Positions 45,516 to 56,100 of a stretch of DNA of 64,000 nucleotides are shown here, in pieces; positions within the stretch are counted from its first letter, which is position 1; each line of letters begins with the position of its first letter. The position numbers were made by a program, and so were the translations under genes. The DNA is from Agapanthus africanus (lineage: Eukaryota > Streptophyta > Magnoliopsida > Asparagales > Amaryllidaceae): assembly GCA_030015575.1 (NCBI GenBank), contig JASDDO010000026.1, forward strand, positions 71,201,433 through 71,265,432. The letters run 5' to 3'. The notes beneath the pieces are model-generated. The model did not search any database. It was not told where the DNA came from and was given only the letters and a program-made list of their open reading frames with translations.

Positions 45516-45523
45516 TATAAATA
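45516..45523 (+). promoter_or_regulatory. TATA box beyond the dyad array (TATAAATA)
   Basis: GTTCCTATAAATAGCTC is a good plant TATA box. It follows directly on a truncated dyad half (AATTAAATGCCGACGTGTTCC), so the array appears to end at a plus-strand promoter. A frame open through 45705 lies downstream (HSREELLDRIKTEPRLAVDF), but it has no ATG after the TATA box and I do not recognise it. Confidence 0.6.
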
Positions 45524-46237
45524 GCTCTCTACTATACAGCAACTCTCCATTTATCCTTATTTTGTGCAAGTGTGGAGTTTTGGAAGAAAGTCAAGTTCAG
45601 TACCATAGTCGTGAGGAGCTGCTGGATAGGATCAAGACGGAACCACGGCTTGCTGTAGATTTCTGGAGCAAATTCAGTGACCAAACCAAGGTTCAGGGGC
45701 TCTAAACAGGAAGAAGAGACCAAAACAAGCACATGGAAAAAAATTTGAAGTTCCAAATTCTCTGAGAGTATTTCCCTCATCTTTTCCCCTCCTCTGAACT
45801 CCTCTAAACTATTCTTCCTGCAGCATTCTTTACACAAACTCTCTTCCTCTCTCCAATAAAACTGTTTTTATGCAGGATTCTTTGCGCCGCCGCCAAATAA
45901 GTTGTTTGCAAGTGTTTTCGATTTATATTTGTTACTGTTTTGCATAAATAATACGGACTTTAAGGGGCTATAACACCAATTCAGATTGGGTGGGGATTTC
46001 ATCACCCTTCCTAAGACCCTAAAAATCACTAAAAGCATACGCATTACCCTTGAGCTTATTAAAAAAATATCTAGACTCAACCAACTAAGGACTGTCGTGC
46101 TCAATAGGACAGAGGAAGGTTGTGGGCATTCGTACAAGCCCAACAGTCAACACGTGATAACTCCAGAAATTCCCACTACACCCACTAAACTAAATGCACC
46201 AGAGGCTTAACCAGGCGACCCCCACATTCCGAGCCCC
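45524..46237 (+). other. Transcribed-looking segment of unknown nature
   Basis: The sequence after the TATA box resembles a plant leader. No protein is identified. A 70-bp piece at about 46064-46134 (AAAAATATCTAGACTCA...GTTGTGGGCATTC) recurs at about 47185-47252. Confidence 0.35.
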
Positions 46238-46325
46238 CGACTCGGCCTGACTCGGCCGAGTCGGCCGGTGGACCGGCTGACTCGGGCCGGCGCCGCTGGC
46301 CGTACTCGGCCGGTCGGCCGAGTCG
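46238..46325. promoter_or_regulatory. GC-rich dyads upstream of the LTR B3 promoter
   Basis: The 12-bp palindrome ACTCGGCCGAGT and further ACTCGGCC/GGCCGAGT words recur about eight times within 90 bp, about 170-260 bp before the TATA box. This looks like a U3 enhancer block. Confidence 0.55.
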
Positions 46326-46497
46326 TCAACGGCAAAAAGTTGCCTTTTCCCCTTCCCACCTTCACTGCATACTTTAATTTCTGAGATCGTTTCCAGAGAG
46401 CCTTTAATACCTCTTTTACTCCACTTTTAATACATTTTTCATACATTTTTATATTTTTATTTAAAACCCTTCATCTACCCTAACTCTAGCCTAACCC

Positions 46498-46505
46498 TAT
46501 AAATA
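46498..46505 (+). promoter_or_regulatory. TATA box of LTR B3 (TATAAATA)
   Basis: Same core promoter context as the solo LTR at 16314-16321 on the opposite strand. Confidence 0.7.
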
Positions 46506-47995
46506 CCACCCCTACCCTCTACCCTCTCACCCCAAAATATGAGCCAACTCTCTAAAATTTCCAAGAAACTTGTGTACTTTGAAAACGAGCACGAAGCGAA
46601 GCTACGACGAATTTTCCGGCGAACTTCCGACGATCATTCTAGGAGCTCCCGGCGACGAAGCGACGCACCGGCGACTCCTCCCGTTCCATCTCTTTCTCCT
46701 AGTTGTCCAAAACCCGTAAGTACCATTTTCTATCTCTCTTTTCTATTCTAAAAATACGGATTTACAAAACCCGACGGAATCGGAACAAATCCGATTTCCG
46801 ATTCGGTTTCTTATAAAACTTCACTTCTCGTTAATACAATTATGCTTAAACTTCCTCATGTTGACTATTAAACACTAATCAACCAAATTGGTCAAGTTTC
46901 ATTTCATAAAATGATGGCTATTTCAATTTATCGTATTTTTCACTTAAATACCACATTGTTTCAATTCTACATTTAACTCCATTAAACTTTCTATACCTTT
47001 AAGTAGATCACGAGGTAACGACCTACCTCCTCACACACTCATATGCAACATAACACGATACCCTCGAGAACTCAGAATACGGGACAACAAACATTTTCAT
47101 TTAAATACCCTTTACTTAATAAAACCATTTCTAAAAAGATTTAGTATTGATATATCTTTACAAATAAATAACCTTTGAGCTAATAAAAAATATCTAGACT
47201 CAGCCAATTAAGGACTGTCGCGATCATTAGGACAGAGGAAGGTTGTGGGCATTCAGTCATCCAATTATACAATCAATACAATTTACAAAACAAACAATAC
47301 AAACAAGACATTTCGGGGTTTAAGGGGTAGATTGGTACGAAAGGTGTTAGAAGTGGCACGAGATTGTAAGACTTAATACACGTAACATGAATCCAGTTGC
47401 TGTTGTACCGTGGCATAAACGGTTCCTTGTACTATACTTGCCTCTAGTCTCTGGCATATAGAGACTCCTCTCGTATACACTGGTATTCTTCTGTACCAAG
47501 GTACAAACAACAGCTTTAATACAACATTACAACAAGATAATTCAGCTTTAAAAGATACCTTCTTATTCTGTCTATTCTACTTTCCTCTTATCTTTGGGAC
47601 TTACCGAGTGACATGTTCGCTGACGGCGTTCTCTTTTCTTTCTTCTTTGAATGTCGTTAGGTAATTTGGACACGTCAGAGATCGAGTCTACTGCTGAAGA
47701 CTTGGATCAGTTTGCTGAAGACTCAGAGCTTTAGTTTCATTGTACACATTTCCTTTTAGTACTTTACATTCCTGTTATGCCATTGTTTAGTCATCGCTTT
47801 TGTTTCAGTTGTATTTACTTTTCATGCATTGTACAAAAGAATGTTAATAAATAAAGTTGATGTTCAGTTTATACCTCTTGTCTCTTGTGCTTACTTTTAT
47901 ATTGCTTAGATACGCTTAGCGTATTTACTCCACAGTAAATACGTGGCGGCCTCGTCCCGTCCCCTTCGCCATATACCAGGAAGCGGGGCGTGACA

Positions 47996-48860
47996 TTACC
48001 CTACTGAGCCTGAATGTGACAATCTTCGTATAGTCCGGTCTCTTCGTCAGAGAGTATCGTATATCAGGTCTAAGGAGTGGATAACGTCAGACCCCTACTA
48101 ACCCGATAAGTCGTGTCTGGGTGATGCTCATCACCAATAGAGATACTACTGATCAACTATCAGTAAATCTCATCCACCACGGCCACGGATTTCTGGTGAT
48201 AGCCAACTGAATATAGCGCGACATCGACTCCTAATACCAAGAGAGACGAATCCCTAACAGTCGACCACTGCCTCCATGTGGCTCGAGACTATACCCAACT
48301 AAAACATGTTTGCACGACTCCTTTGAGCCGTGGTAGGGTAGTAATCAAAGTACAGCGGGAACTCACACGAGACAAATGACGACTTCAGGTCAAAGGACTA
48401 ATCTGTACTCATGCCACCTGAGAACTTCTATCTGACGATAGATATAATAACATCTAGAAGTTCTCGACGAGTCCGTCCAGTGTACTCACCTCCAGTGAGC
48501 ACCTGTATACTATCTTAGGTGACACAACACCAATGGCTTGTGAGACCGGTCACCGCTCCTCGTCAGGGTCTAGAAGCGTATACACTAGTTTACTCGAGAA
48601 TATCGATATCCAGTCTCGATACTCCCATGACTAGTAGCATTTAAGGATGTGCTTATGGACAACCCAGCTCCCACATATATGATCGCCATCACAATGCTGG
48701 TCGTTAAGCAACAATCCTACGGGTTTCATCAAAGATGAAGATAAACCAGATAATCATCTTGAGTAAAATCGTTATACCTATATTGGTCCTCTCTCAATCA
48801 TCATAATTGCCTACTTGCGATCACAATAATTGTCTTGAGGGCACTATATCCAGCAGGGCT
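47996..48860 (-). mobile_element. Probable Ty1/copia LTR remnant, copy 1
   Basis: Over about 850 bp this resembles 62450-63330 (shared ACGTCAGACCCC, ACTAAAAC.TGTTTGCAC, GGTAGGGTAGTAATC, ACCAATGGCTTGTGAGACCGG, CAGCTCCCAC). The high end on the minus strand reads TGCTGGATATAGTGCCCTCAAGACAA, close to the usual start of a class of plant copia LTRs. No coding domain is present. Confidence 0.5.
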
Positions 48861-49848
48861 ATTATCCAGAAACCCCCTGTAGTTTAATCGTTAATCCAAA
48901 ACCCTCTGTACTTTACTTCCGTTACCTCGCCGCCCCCTACCGTTAAATCCTGCTTTATATGACCTTTTTACCCCTCTTCTTCCCCAAATAAAAACATCAA
49001 ATCTTGTTTTAGAGAGAGAAAACCCAAAAATAAGGATTCGTTCTCACCTTCTCTTTTACAAAAAAATAACACCGTTGAAGCCACGTCTTTTGTGATCTCA
49101 ACATCAAAACGAGATCGAGGCAGTGTCATAGTAGATTGAGGTAGCGGTACAAAAGATCGACAAACACAGCGGAGGTAATGACGCAGTAGAATGTAGTTTG
49201 GAGTTTTATTTAGGATTTGAGGTAATATGCATCATATCATCAACAAATCCATGGATGGATATGCCAAATGTGCCGATCCTTCTCTGAAGTGCAGATTATG
49301 TGTTTGTATGAATGCTTGAATAAAATCTATAAGCAATTTGAGAGAGAGAGAGAGAGAATTTGAGTTTGTAATGTCTTTATATTAATACTTGAATGATGAT
49401 GATGTTACTAAATAGTATTTGGAATATGTTTTCATAAAATTTGGATGGTGATGATGTCCTTAGAATATGTTTGTAGTTATGTCCTTTTAGATGGTGTTTG
49501 CAATATAAATTATGTTTTATAAGTGTAAACTGATTGGGGGTATGTGTAACTTTTTGATGGTTTTTTTTATGAAATCTATGGACAATTTTTTTATGAAATC
49601 TATGGGCTAGTTTTTTTTGTGTTTTTTTGTTTGTGTGCTCGCGCGTATGAGAGAGAGAGATTGTAATGTGTTTGTATAAATGCTAAAATGATGATAATGT
49701 TAATATAAGAAAAACATTAGCTTTTATTCATGGAGAGAGAGAGAAAACAACAACAAAGATTGTGCCTTTGTTTATCTCCACTCTTCTTCTTTATGTCGTC
49801 TATCTCTCTACCGTTGCATCATCAAGTAATGAAGTTTTTTAGAGTTAC

Positions 49849-49852
<4 letters not shown>

Positions 49853-49880
<28 letters not shown>
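49853..49880. repeat. (CT)n microsatellite
   Basis: Uninterrupted CT dinucleotides within the MULE-like element. Confidence 0.95.
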
Positions 49881-49883
<3 letters not shown>

Positions 49884-50399
49884 TGAAGGCTACATTGTGA
49901 TGACAACCCCAACCTCTTTGGTGATGACCACCTCCATCTCCGACTGCAATTTTAAGCACCTGCTACCCGCTCAACTAAATGCCTCGACGAAACAGCCATC
50001 GTTGATTGTTCTTTTTGAAGCTTAAGAGATAGTTAACGTTCTTCAACACTTTGTAGGTTGTTTTATTTATGATGCCGTTTTGATTTGAGAGAATAAAATT
50101 TGAAGAGAGCTTATTTTTGCTCTTCTCTAATTCTGTTTTTCATCAATTTGCCGATGGGAATAGTTTATCATTAGTTTCTTTCTCGGCAAACTCAATAACA
50201 TTTTTACAAATACATTCTAAGCACCATTCATTAACATAAATTTATTATAACAAAAATTAAATAAGTTTGACATACATAGAAACATTCATTTGATACATAC
50301 TAGAATTTAAAGCTCCTGGGCCTAGATCTATCGCCCCTATTGATCATTTGGGCATCAATTCATATCCATCAATCTTCGATCACTGCATTATCCTGTTAA

Positions 50400-51125
50400 T
50401 CTATCTTTCGATATAAAATTCGTCCCAGTGTACCATAAAACAACCGACGAGTCCAACCCTCCATTTGCGGCAGTGTCTCCTCCACATCATTTTCTTTTAC
50501 TTCCTCTAGGGGACCAAACTCCACAAAACACCATCCGCCACCAAAACCCTTCATTCTTTTCAACTTCTATAACTCAACCTAACACTTTATAACCACTCCC
50601 AGCCATCTCAATTTTAACTCCATACCCACCACCCCAGAGCCATGCTCCATCTTTTTTAACATGATTACCCTCTCCAAATCCAACACATCCATACTTACCA
50701 CCACCATAAATGATCCTAAATCCTATACAATTATTTCCACAAACACTTTCAGCACATCTTAGCCACATCCCACAAACACCACCCACTCACCATCAATTCT
50801 TTCAACAAACACTTCCACAACCCCAAACATCACAACCGCTACCTCAAGCTTCACAATCACCGTTCTCAACACATCAATAATAGAAACAACGATCTCCCCA
50901 ACCCTTTCCCCTTCTCTCCTCCTCATCAACCTTCCCCTTCTCCCGCCTCAATAATGACCACAACTTTCGCCTCCGCTTTCGAACCCTCCGTCTCTACTCC
51001 CCCACCAACCAAACTCCTTCCACGTCATCTTCCAATACCTCTCCAACATCATCTTTCACTACTACTGTCTCACTGGAACCCTATCCCTCCTTCATAACAA
51101 TCGCCTTGTTCTCCGCTGTTCCGTC
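50400..51125. other. C-rich, G-poor segment inside the MULE-like element
   Basis: About 700 bp with many ACC/TCC triplets and few G on the plus strand, unlike the AT-rich surroundings. It could be a captured gene fragment (Pack-MULE), but no known protein is readable on either strand. Confidence 0.4.
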
Positions 51126-51194
51126 GGCGGCATCATGGATTAAAGAGAAAGAGGGGGAGAGAAAGGAGAAGGCAATATTGAAAATAACAATAGC

Positions 51195-51300
51195 CTAAGC
51201 ATAACGTTCCGTTTCTAAAAAGCGAAAAACGCAAATAGCATAAACGTAATGTTCCGTCTCTAAAAAGCGAAAAGCGCAAATAGCGTTACGCAAAACGCAA
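51195..51300. repeat. Tandem duplication, about 46 bp
   Basis: TAACGTTCCGTTTCTAAAAA and GCGAAAAACGCAAATAGC recur directly as TAATGTTCCGTCTCTAAAAA and GCGAAAAGCGCAAATAGC. Confidence 0.8.
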
Positions 51301-52045
51301 GCTACATGAATTTTTAGTAATTAATATTAATAATTATATTTATTCATATTAAATCACAAATTTAAATAAATTAGTTTTAAAACTAAAAAATAGATATAAA
51401 TTTCTTGAAAAGTTAGAAAAATAATGCAAAACCTACTAAAATTAACATAACAAATTCTTAATTTTCAATTTAACAAGTTTACATTCATACTTAGGTATTC
51501 AAAATAATCAAGTGGAATTCGGCTTTTTTTAAATCTTTAGTTTAGATTATGGAGAATTGAAAGTTGGATGATATATTACATAAATATTAGATTCTCTTGA
51601 TCGTTCAAATCCAATTTAATAACAAAAATTTGTATGTAAAATCTTATTTACAAATAGCGCAGGTTATGCTATCCTTGTCAATTCGTAACGTAACGTAGAA
51701 ATAACGTAAAATGACATAAGCTACTTTGTATTTAAGTTATTTAGTTGAGTTATGTAGATAGATTGAGTTATGCTACGTAACGCAAAATAACGAGTTACGT
51801 AACAAGTTTTTTGAACAATAGGAGAAGGATAAAGAAAGAGAGAGAAGTTGTTGTGTTGTATGGGAGAAGGGTAAAATGGGAATAAAAATGAAAAAAAGCA
51901 TTCACATGACAACTTAAATTTAAGATTTAACGGTCAGAGAGCTGCGGGGTAACGTTATCAAAGCATAGGGGGTTTTGGACCAACGACTAAACTACAGGGA
52001 TTCTAGATATTACCCCAAACCACAGGAGGGTTTTGATGAAATAAT

Positions 52046-53192
52046 CTTTTTTTTAAAAACAAATCAATTGTTTATTTCATCTAAGTTATGCAGTGTGATA
52101 TAAATGCATCATGAGAAGTGGGAATCTCACGGCTTACTTTTGAAAGCTAGATTGCATTATAAAAATCAACTAGAACCAGAGATAGTTTATTTCTCAAATT
52201 TGCAACTTGAAAGCTGTAGTTCATAATATCTAAAATAACATAAATATAAAGTTTAGACTATTAGGGTAAATTGAAAAATAGAACATATATAGAACTAAAA
52301 TCTATAACCACTAAAACATCTCTCAATTTTTTTTAAAATAGCATAAAAGAGATTAAAATTTCATCACTTATATCAAGCACTTAAACGGGTTTGAATCTAA
52401 CAGGTCCGACCCAGAGAGATCCAGACCTGACCAATTTATTAAACCAGTCAATAGGTCTGGATCTGGATGGGTATGTGTCTACCAAACCTGGATTTTAACA
52501 ACGGGTCCGGGTTGGATCCTGGTCTAAACCCGACCCATTGATAGGCCTACCCCTGCAGATCAAGGGTAAAACACGAGGGCCGGTCCCGTTGGCGCACATG
52601 GGACCTATCCCGTCAATCTCCCATTCACAAAGGGCTATGCCTGGACCTATTTGCAGGCCCTTTTTATCATAAAAAAATGCCATGGTAGCAAAGTTTCTTT
52701 CTGGCAGTTGCAGCCCTTTCCCCTTCCTCTACATGACAAATGATTGCCCATATTATCAAATTGCAATCGGCAAAAGTTTGGGAGACTTTGATATCATCAG
52801 ACATCGATTCCATGACAAGGAAAAATAAATGTTGTTTCTTTAAACTTCCAATCCTCGACATCTCTACAGAAGAAATCATATGGCGAAGAAAAATGTGGAA
52901 CTCATGGGGTCTTATTACACCTTAAACCAATCCTCGGCGTCAAGAACTTGCAAATTGTTATGAGGTGAAACCCTTAAAACTAAAGACATTCAGATTGTGA
53001 CAATTTCAAGATAACAAGTAGATCATGGTCTTTACAAAATATTACCATCAACAGTGAGTTCACAGGCTTAACTATTTCATAGTTGCCGCTCTAATTTATG
53101 CAGGGCCTGAAATTTTCAAAAGCTCATTGTTAGTTTACATGCTCTGCAGAACAAAACCGCCAACAACTTGTACTATAGGACTAGCTGAGATT
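52046..53192. other. Intergenic and 3' flank of the next gene
   Basis: A minus-strand frame at 52667-52879 is open for 70 residues but matches nothing I know and has no splice context. The final hundred bases before 53193 are presumably 3' UTR of the gene at 53193-60387. Confidence 0.45.
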
Positions 53193-56100
53193 TTACAAGT
53201 ATAATGCACGCCATGGTTCCTGCGCTCTTTGCAATCTTTCAACCTGTTTGTGTTTGAGCCCATCTTTGGACAAAAGTAGACCCATATGAGCAGCCAGGAA
53301 TCCTCCAACCTTTGAAAGGGCCTGAAAGTTTGGGGAGAAAAATTAATACAGAATTGGCTCTACATGAAGAATTCGATTCAGTTCACCTGCGGGCTTTAGA
53401 TTGATGAGATATTTCTATTTTCTAAAATTGACATTATTATTTTCATGCAAATCTTACACTAGTTCAAGCAGCAAATGACAAAGAGTTGAGGTCTGTAAGC
53501 ATAGCAAAAGGATAATCTTTTAACAATTTTCACCCATCCATAATAAATACCTGATAGATTACTTCCCAAAAACAAGCAGTTCAAGAAATATAGTTAGAAA
53601 ATACATCGATTCAACTCAAAAATGCTAAAGAAATTATTGCATTCATAGAAGCGAGTAAGGTAACATCAATTATTGGGATATTGTGAATTTTTAGTATGCA
53701 AAATTCTTTTAAAGAACTTGGTAAAAAATATAAAGCAACCTTTTTTTGGGCACTGGCCTGTAAGCCCCAACCTACAACACACCCACGCACATCACACACA
53801 CACACACACCCCGCCCCCACACACACCCAGGGGGCCATGAATATGCCCCGAAAGCGTTAATTTGTGGCCACTTCCCCTCTTGCGTTAATTTGCAGCAAAT
53901 GATAGAGAGTTGAGGTCTGTAAGCATAGCAAAAGGATAATCTTTTAACAATTTTAACCCATCCATAATAAATACCTGATTGATTACTTCCCAAAAACAAG
54001 CAGTTTAAGAAATATAGTTAGAAAAGACATCGATTCAACTCAAAAATGCTAAAGAAATTATTGCATTCATAGAAGCGAGTAAGGTAACATCAATTATTGG
54101 GATATTGTGAATTTTTAGTAAGAAAAATTCTTTTAAAGAACTTGGTAAAAAATATAAAGCAACCTTTTTTTGGGCACCGGCCTGTAAGCCCCAACCTACA
54201 ACACACCCACGCACATCACACACACACACACCCCATCCCACACCCCTAGGGGGCCCATGAATATGCCCCGAAAGCGTTAATTTGTGGCCACTTCCCCTCT
54301 TGGGTTCCTGAGGAAGCCTCCATACCAACCGAGCTACTGGTCATTGGTAATATAAAGCAACTAATGGAATGTAAAGGCAGCATAGAGAAACCATGCTTCA
54401 ATAATATTTCCTATATTACAGGCATTTCCTGTGTTATAAGAGAAAATATATGATACCTCTAGTTCATAATCCGTAGATCTTTTATTCTGACTTTGGCCAT
54501 CAGATGCAATAAGATACACGGTGGGTACACTCAATACGCGCACCATATGCAGCAAGCAGGCCAAAGGTTCGGAGTTTAATTGTAATGATGAAGTAATGGT
54601 CGGAATTCCTGTGGTCATGGACCGAATAGAATCAGATGTGGCACCTATTTCAGCAGCATACAATGCAACCTCCTGCTTGGGTGATGATAATTTTGTCATT
54701 TCTCGGATGAACTTCGAAGCTTTCATAATGTAAGGGACTATAATTAAAGGTTGATCGGAAAGATTCTCTGAAGTAATTGATGATAAAACTTCTCGGACAG
54801 CACATGCGGCAATAGGAGGTCCATAATTTTGTAGAAGTAAGATTGAGACCTGCAAAATTAAGCATTTTTCAGCTGTTAAATCAGCTTTATAGATCAAAGA
54901 GGAAAGGAAGAAAGGGGCCCTTGGTATTATGCAATGGCATCAGGACTGCTAGAACATTCATATATTTAAGGAAATCAAACAGGCAGTAGATTCTACAAAT
55001 TATTCAGCATTCAAACTAATGAGGTTAACTATACATATACCAGTCACGCTCAACACTTGGCATTCTCTGCAATCTGAACCCTTCTACAGTTCAAGGTCAA
55101 ATCCCCTTTTGGAGGATTCAAAATCACAAGAGTAATATCTATGCAATAGATCCAGCGTAGCAATGACAAACATTCTGAAGTATATAGCAATACCTGGTTC
55201 TAGTGGAAATGCTCTATTCTTTATTGAACAACAGCGCGCTCATTACGATCGAATCAACTACGACATTTTTGCAACATTAACATATAACTATAGATGTCTG
55301 TGAGACAGACTTTAAAAGCAACTTAGTTTTACAATATTCATATATCTTCAGTGAAGTCAGAAATTTGGCATATATGTTGCAATATTGTTTATCTTGATTA
55401 GAAGCGATGATTGTAGCTGCAGTCATCAAAGCCTTTTTCACATCAAAATGGAATTGGTAGTGGCTACAAAGCAAAGCACAAAGGAAGATTTGACAGTATT
55501 TTATGATCAAACTGGCATCAACCGTATTAGTGTGAATTACAGGGCTCAAAAATTTCATAGACCAAGGGAGGTATGGAAGAAGGAAAAGATTATAAATTTG
55601 CTATGCGGAATTATCTAGAAGTCTAGGCACAGATAAAGCCAAGAGCAAAGCAAGACACAAAAAAAATGATTAAGACAAATCCTAGGAGCAGGTTATTTGA
55701 AGTGCAAAGGTGCAGCAGTAGCAGCAAAAGAGCCTTTATCCCACAAAAAAAAATGTGATTGTCCTCTTGAATCCTTCCGTCCATTCATCTCTATTAATGG
55801 CCATCTCTATTGTTGAATTAGCAGCTTCCATATCACTGCTGTTGAAGCACATTTCCATTTTAACTGGCATATCCTAATCCTATAAGAAGAAGAATCCTCA
55901 TTCTAGCAACCACCTTAAAAGATTGATGCCAAGTAGCGTAAAGCAGATGCATGTAACAAAGTTATGCTTACCACAAAAGGGAACTGTTTGTGTCACTTGA
56001 CCCCAACCGATTGACTTCTATTTCATATAGTAGTATGAGTAGTGATATTGTTAAAGCTCCTGATTCGCAACAAATAATTCAAAGTAAAAAAATTTAAAGA

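Larger units (their letters stand above)
46238..47995 (+). mobile_element. Family-B LTR (copy B3)
   Basis: It shares with B1 and B2 the core promoter (CTATAAATACCACCC at 46498), the AAACCCGTAAGT site (46711), GGGACTTACCGAG, TTTGAATG..GT..AGG and the end GGAAGCGGGGCGTGACA (47995). No coding sequence is present. The 5' limit is not defined: I cannot find a TGTAACG start. It may be truncated or begin before 46238. Confidence 0.7.
48870..52045. mobile_element. Non-autonomous Mutator-like (MULE) element with ~90-bp terminal inverted repeats
   Basis: The left end at about 48868-48960 (AACCCCCTGTAGTTTAATCG ... CCGTTAAATC) matches the reverse complement of about 51924-52015 (ATCCCTGTAGTTTAGTCG ... 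CCGTTAAATC) over some 90 bp with scattered mismatches. A second, shorter piece (CCACAGGAGGGTTTTG) follows outside the right end. No transposase is present. The 3-kb interior is AT-rich with (GA)n/(CT)n tracts and a C-rich, G-poor stretch. I could not fix the 9-bp target duplication. Confidence 0.7.

Noticed and set aside
52667-52879. A 70-residue minus-strand frame as an additional exon or gene
   Set aside because: No splice sites link it in phase to the gene at 53193-60387, which already has a stop at 53193, and no family resemblance is evident.
53611-54328. Paired minus-strand frames with VCVCDVRGCV-like peptides
   Set aside because: They are translations of the (CA)n/(GT)n part of a duplicated SINE within an intron.
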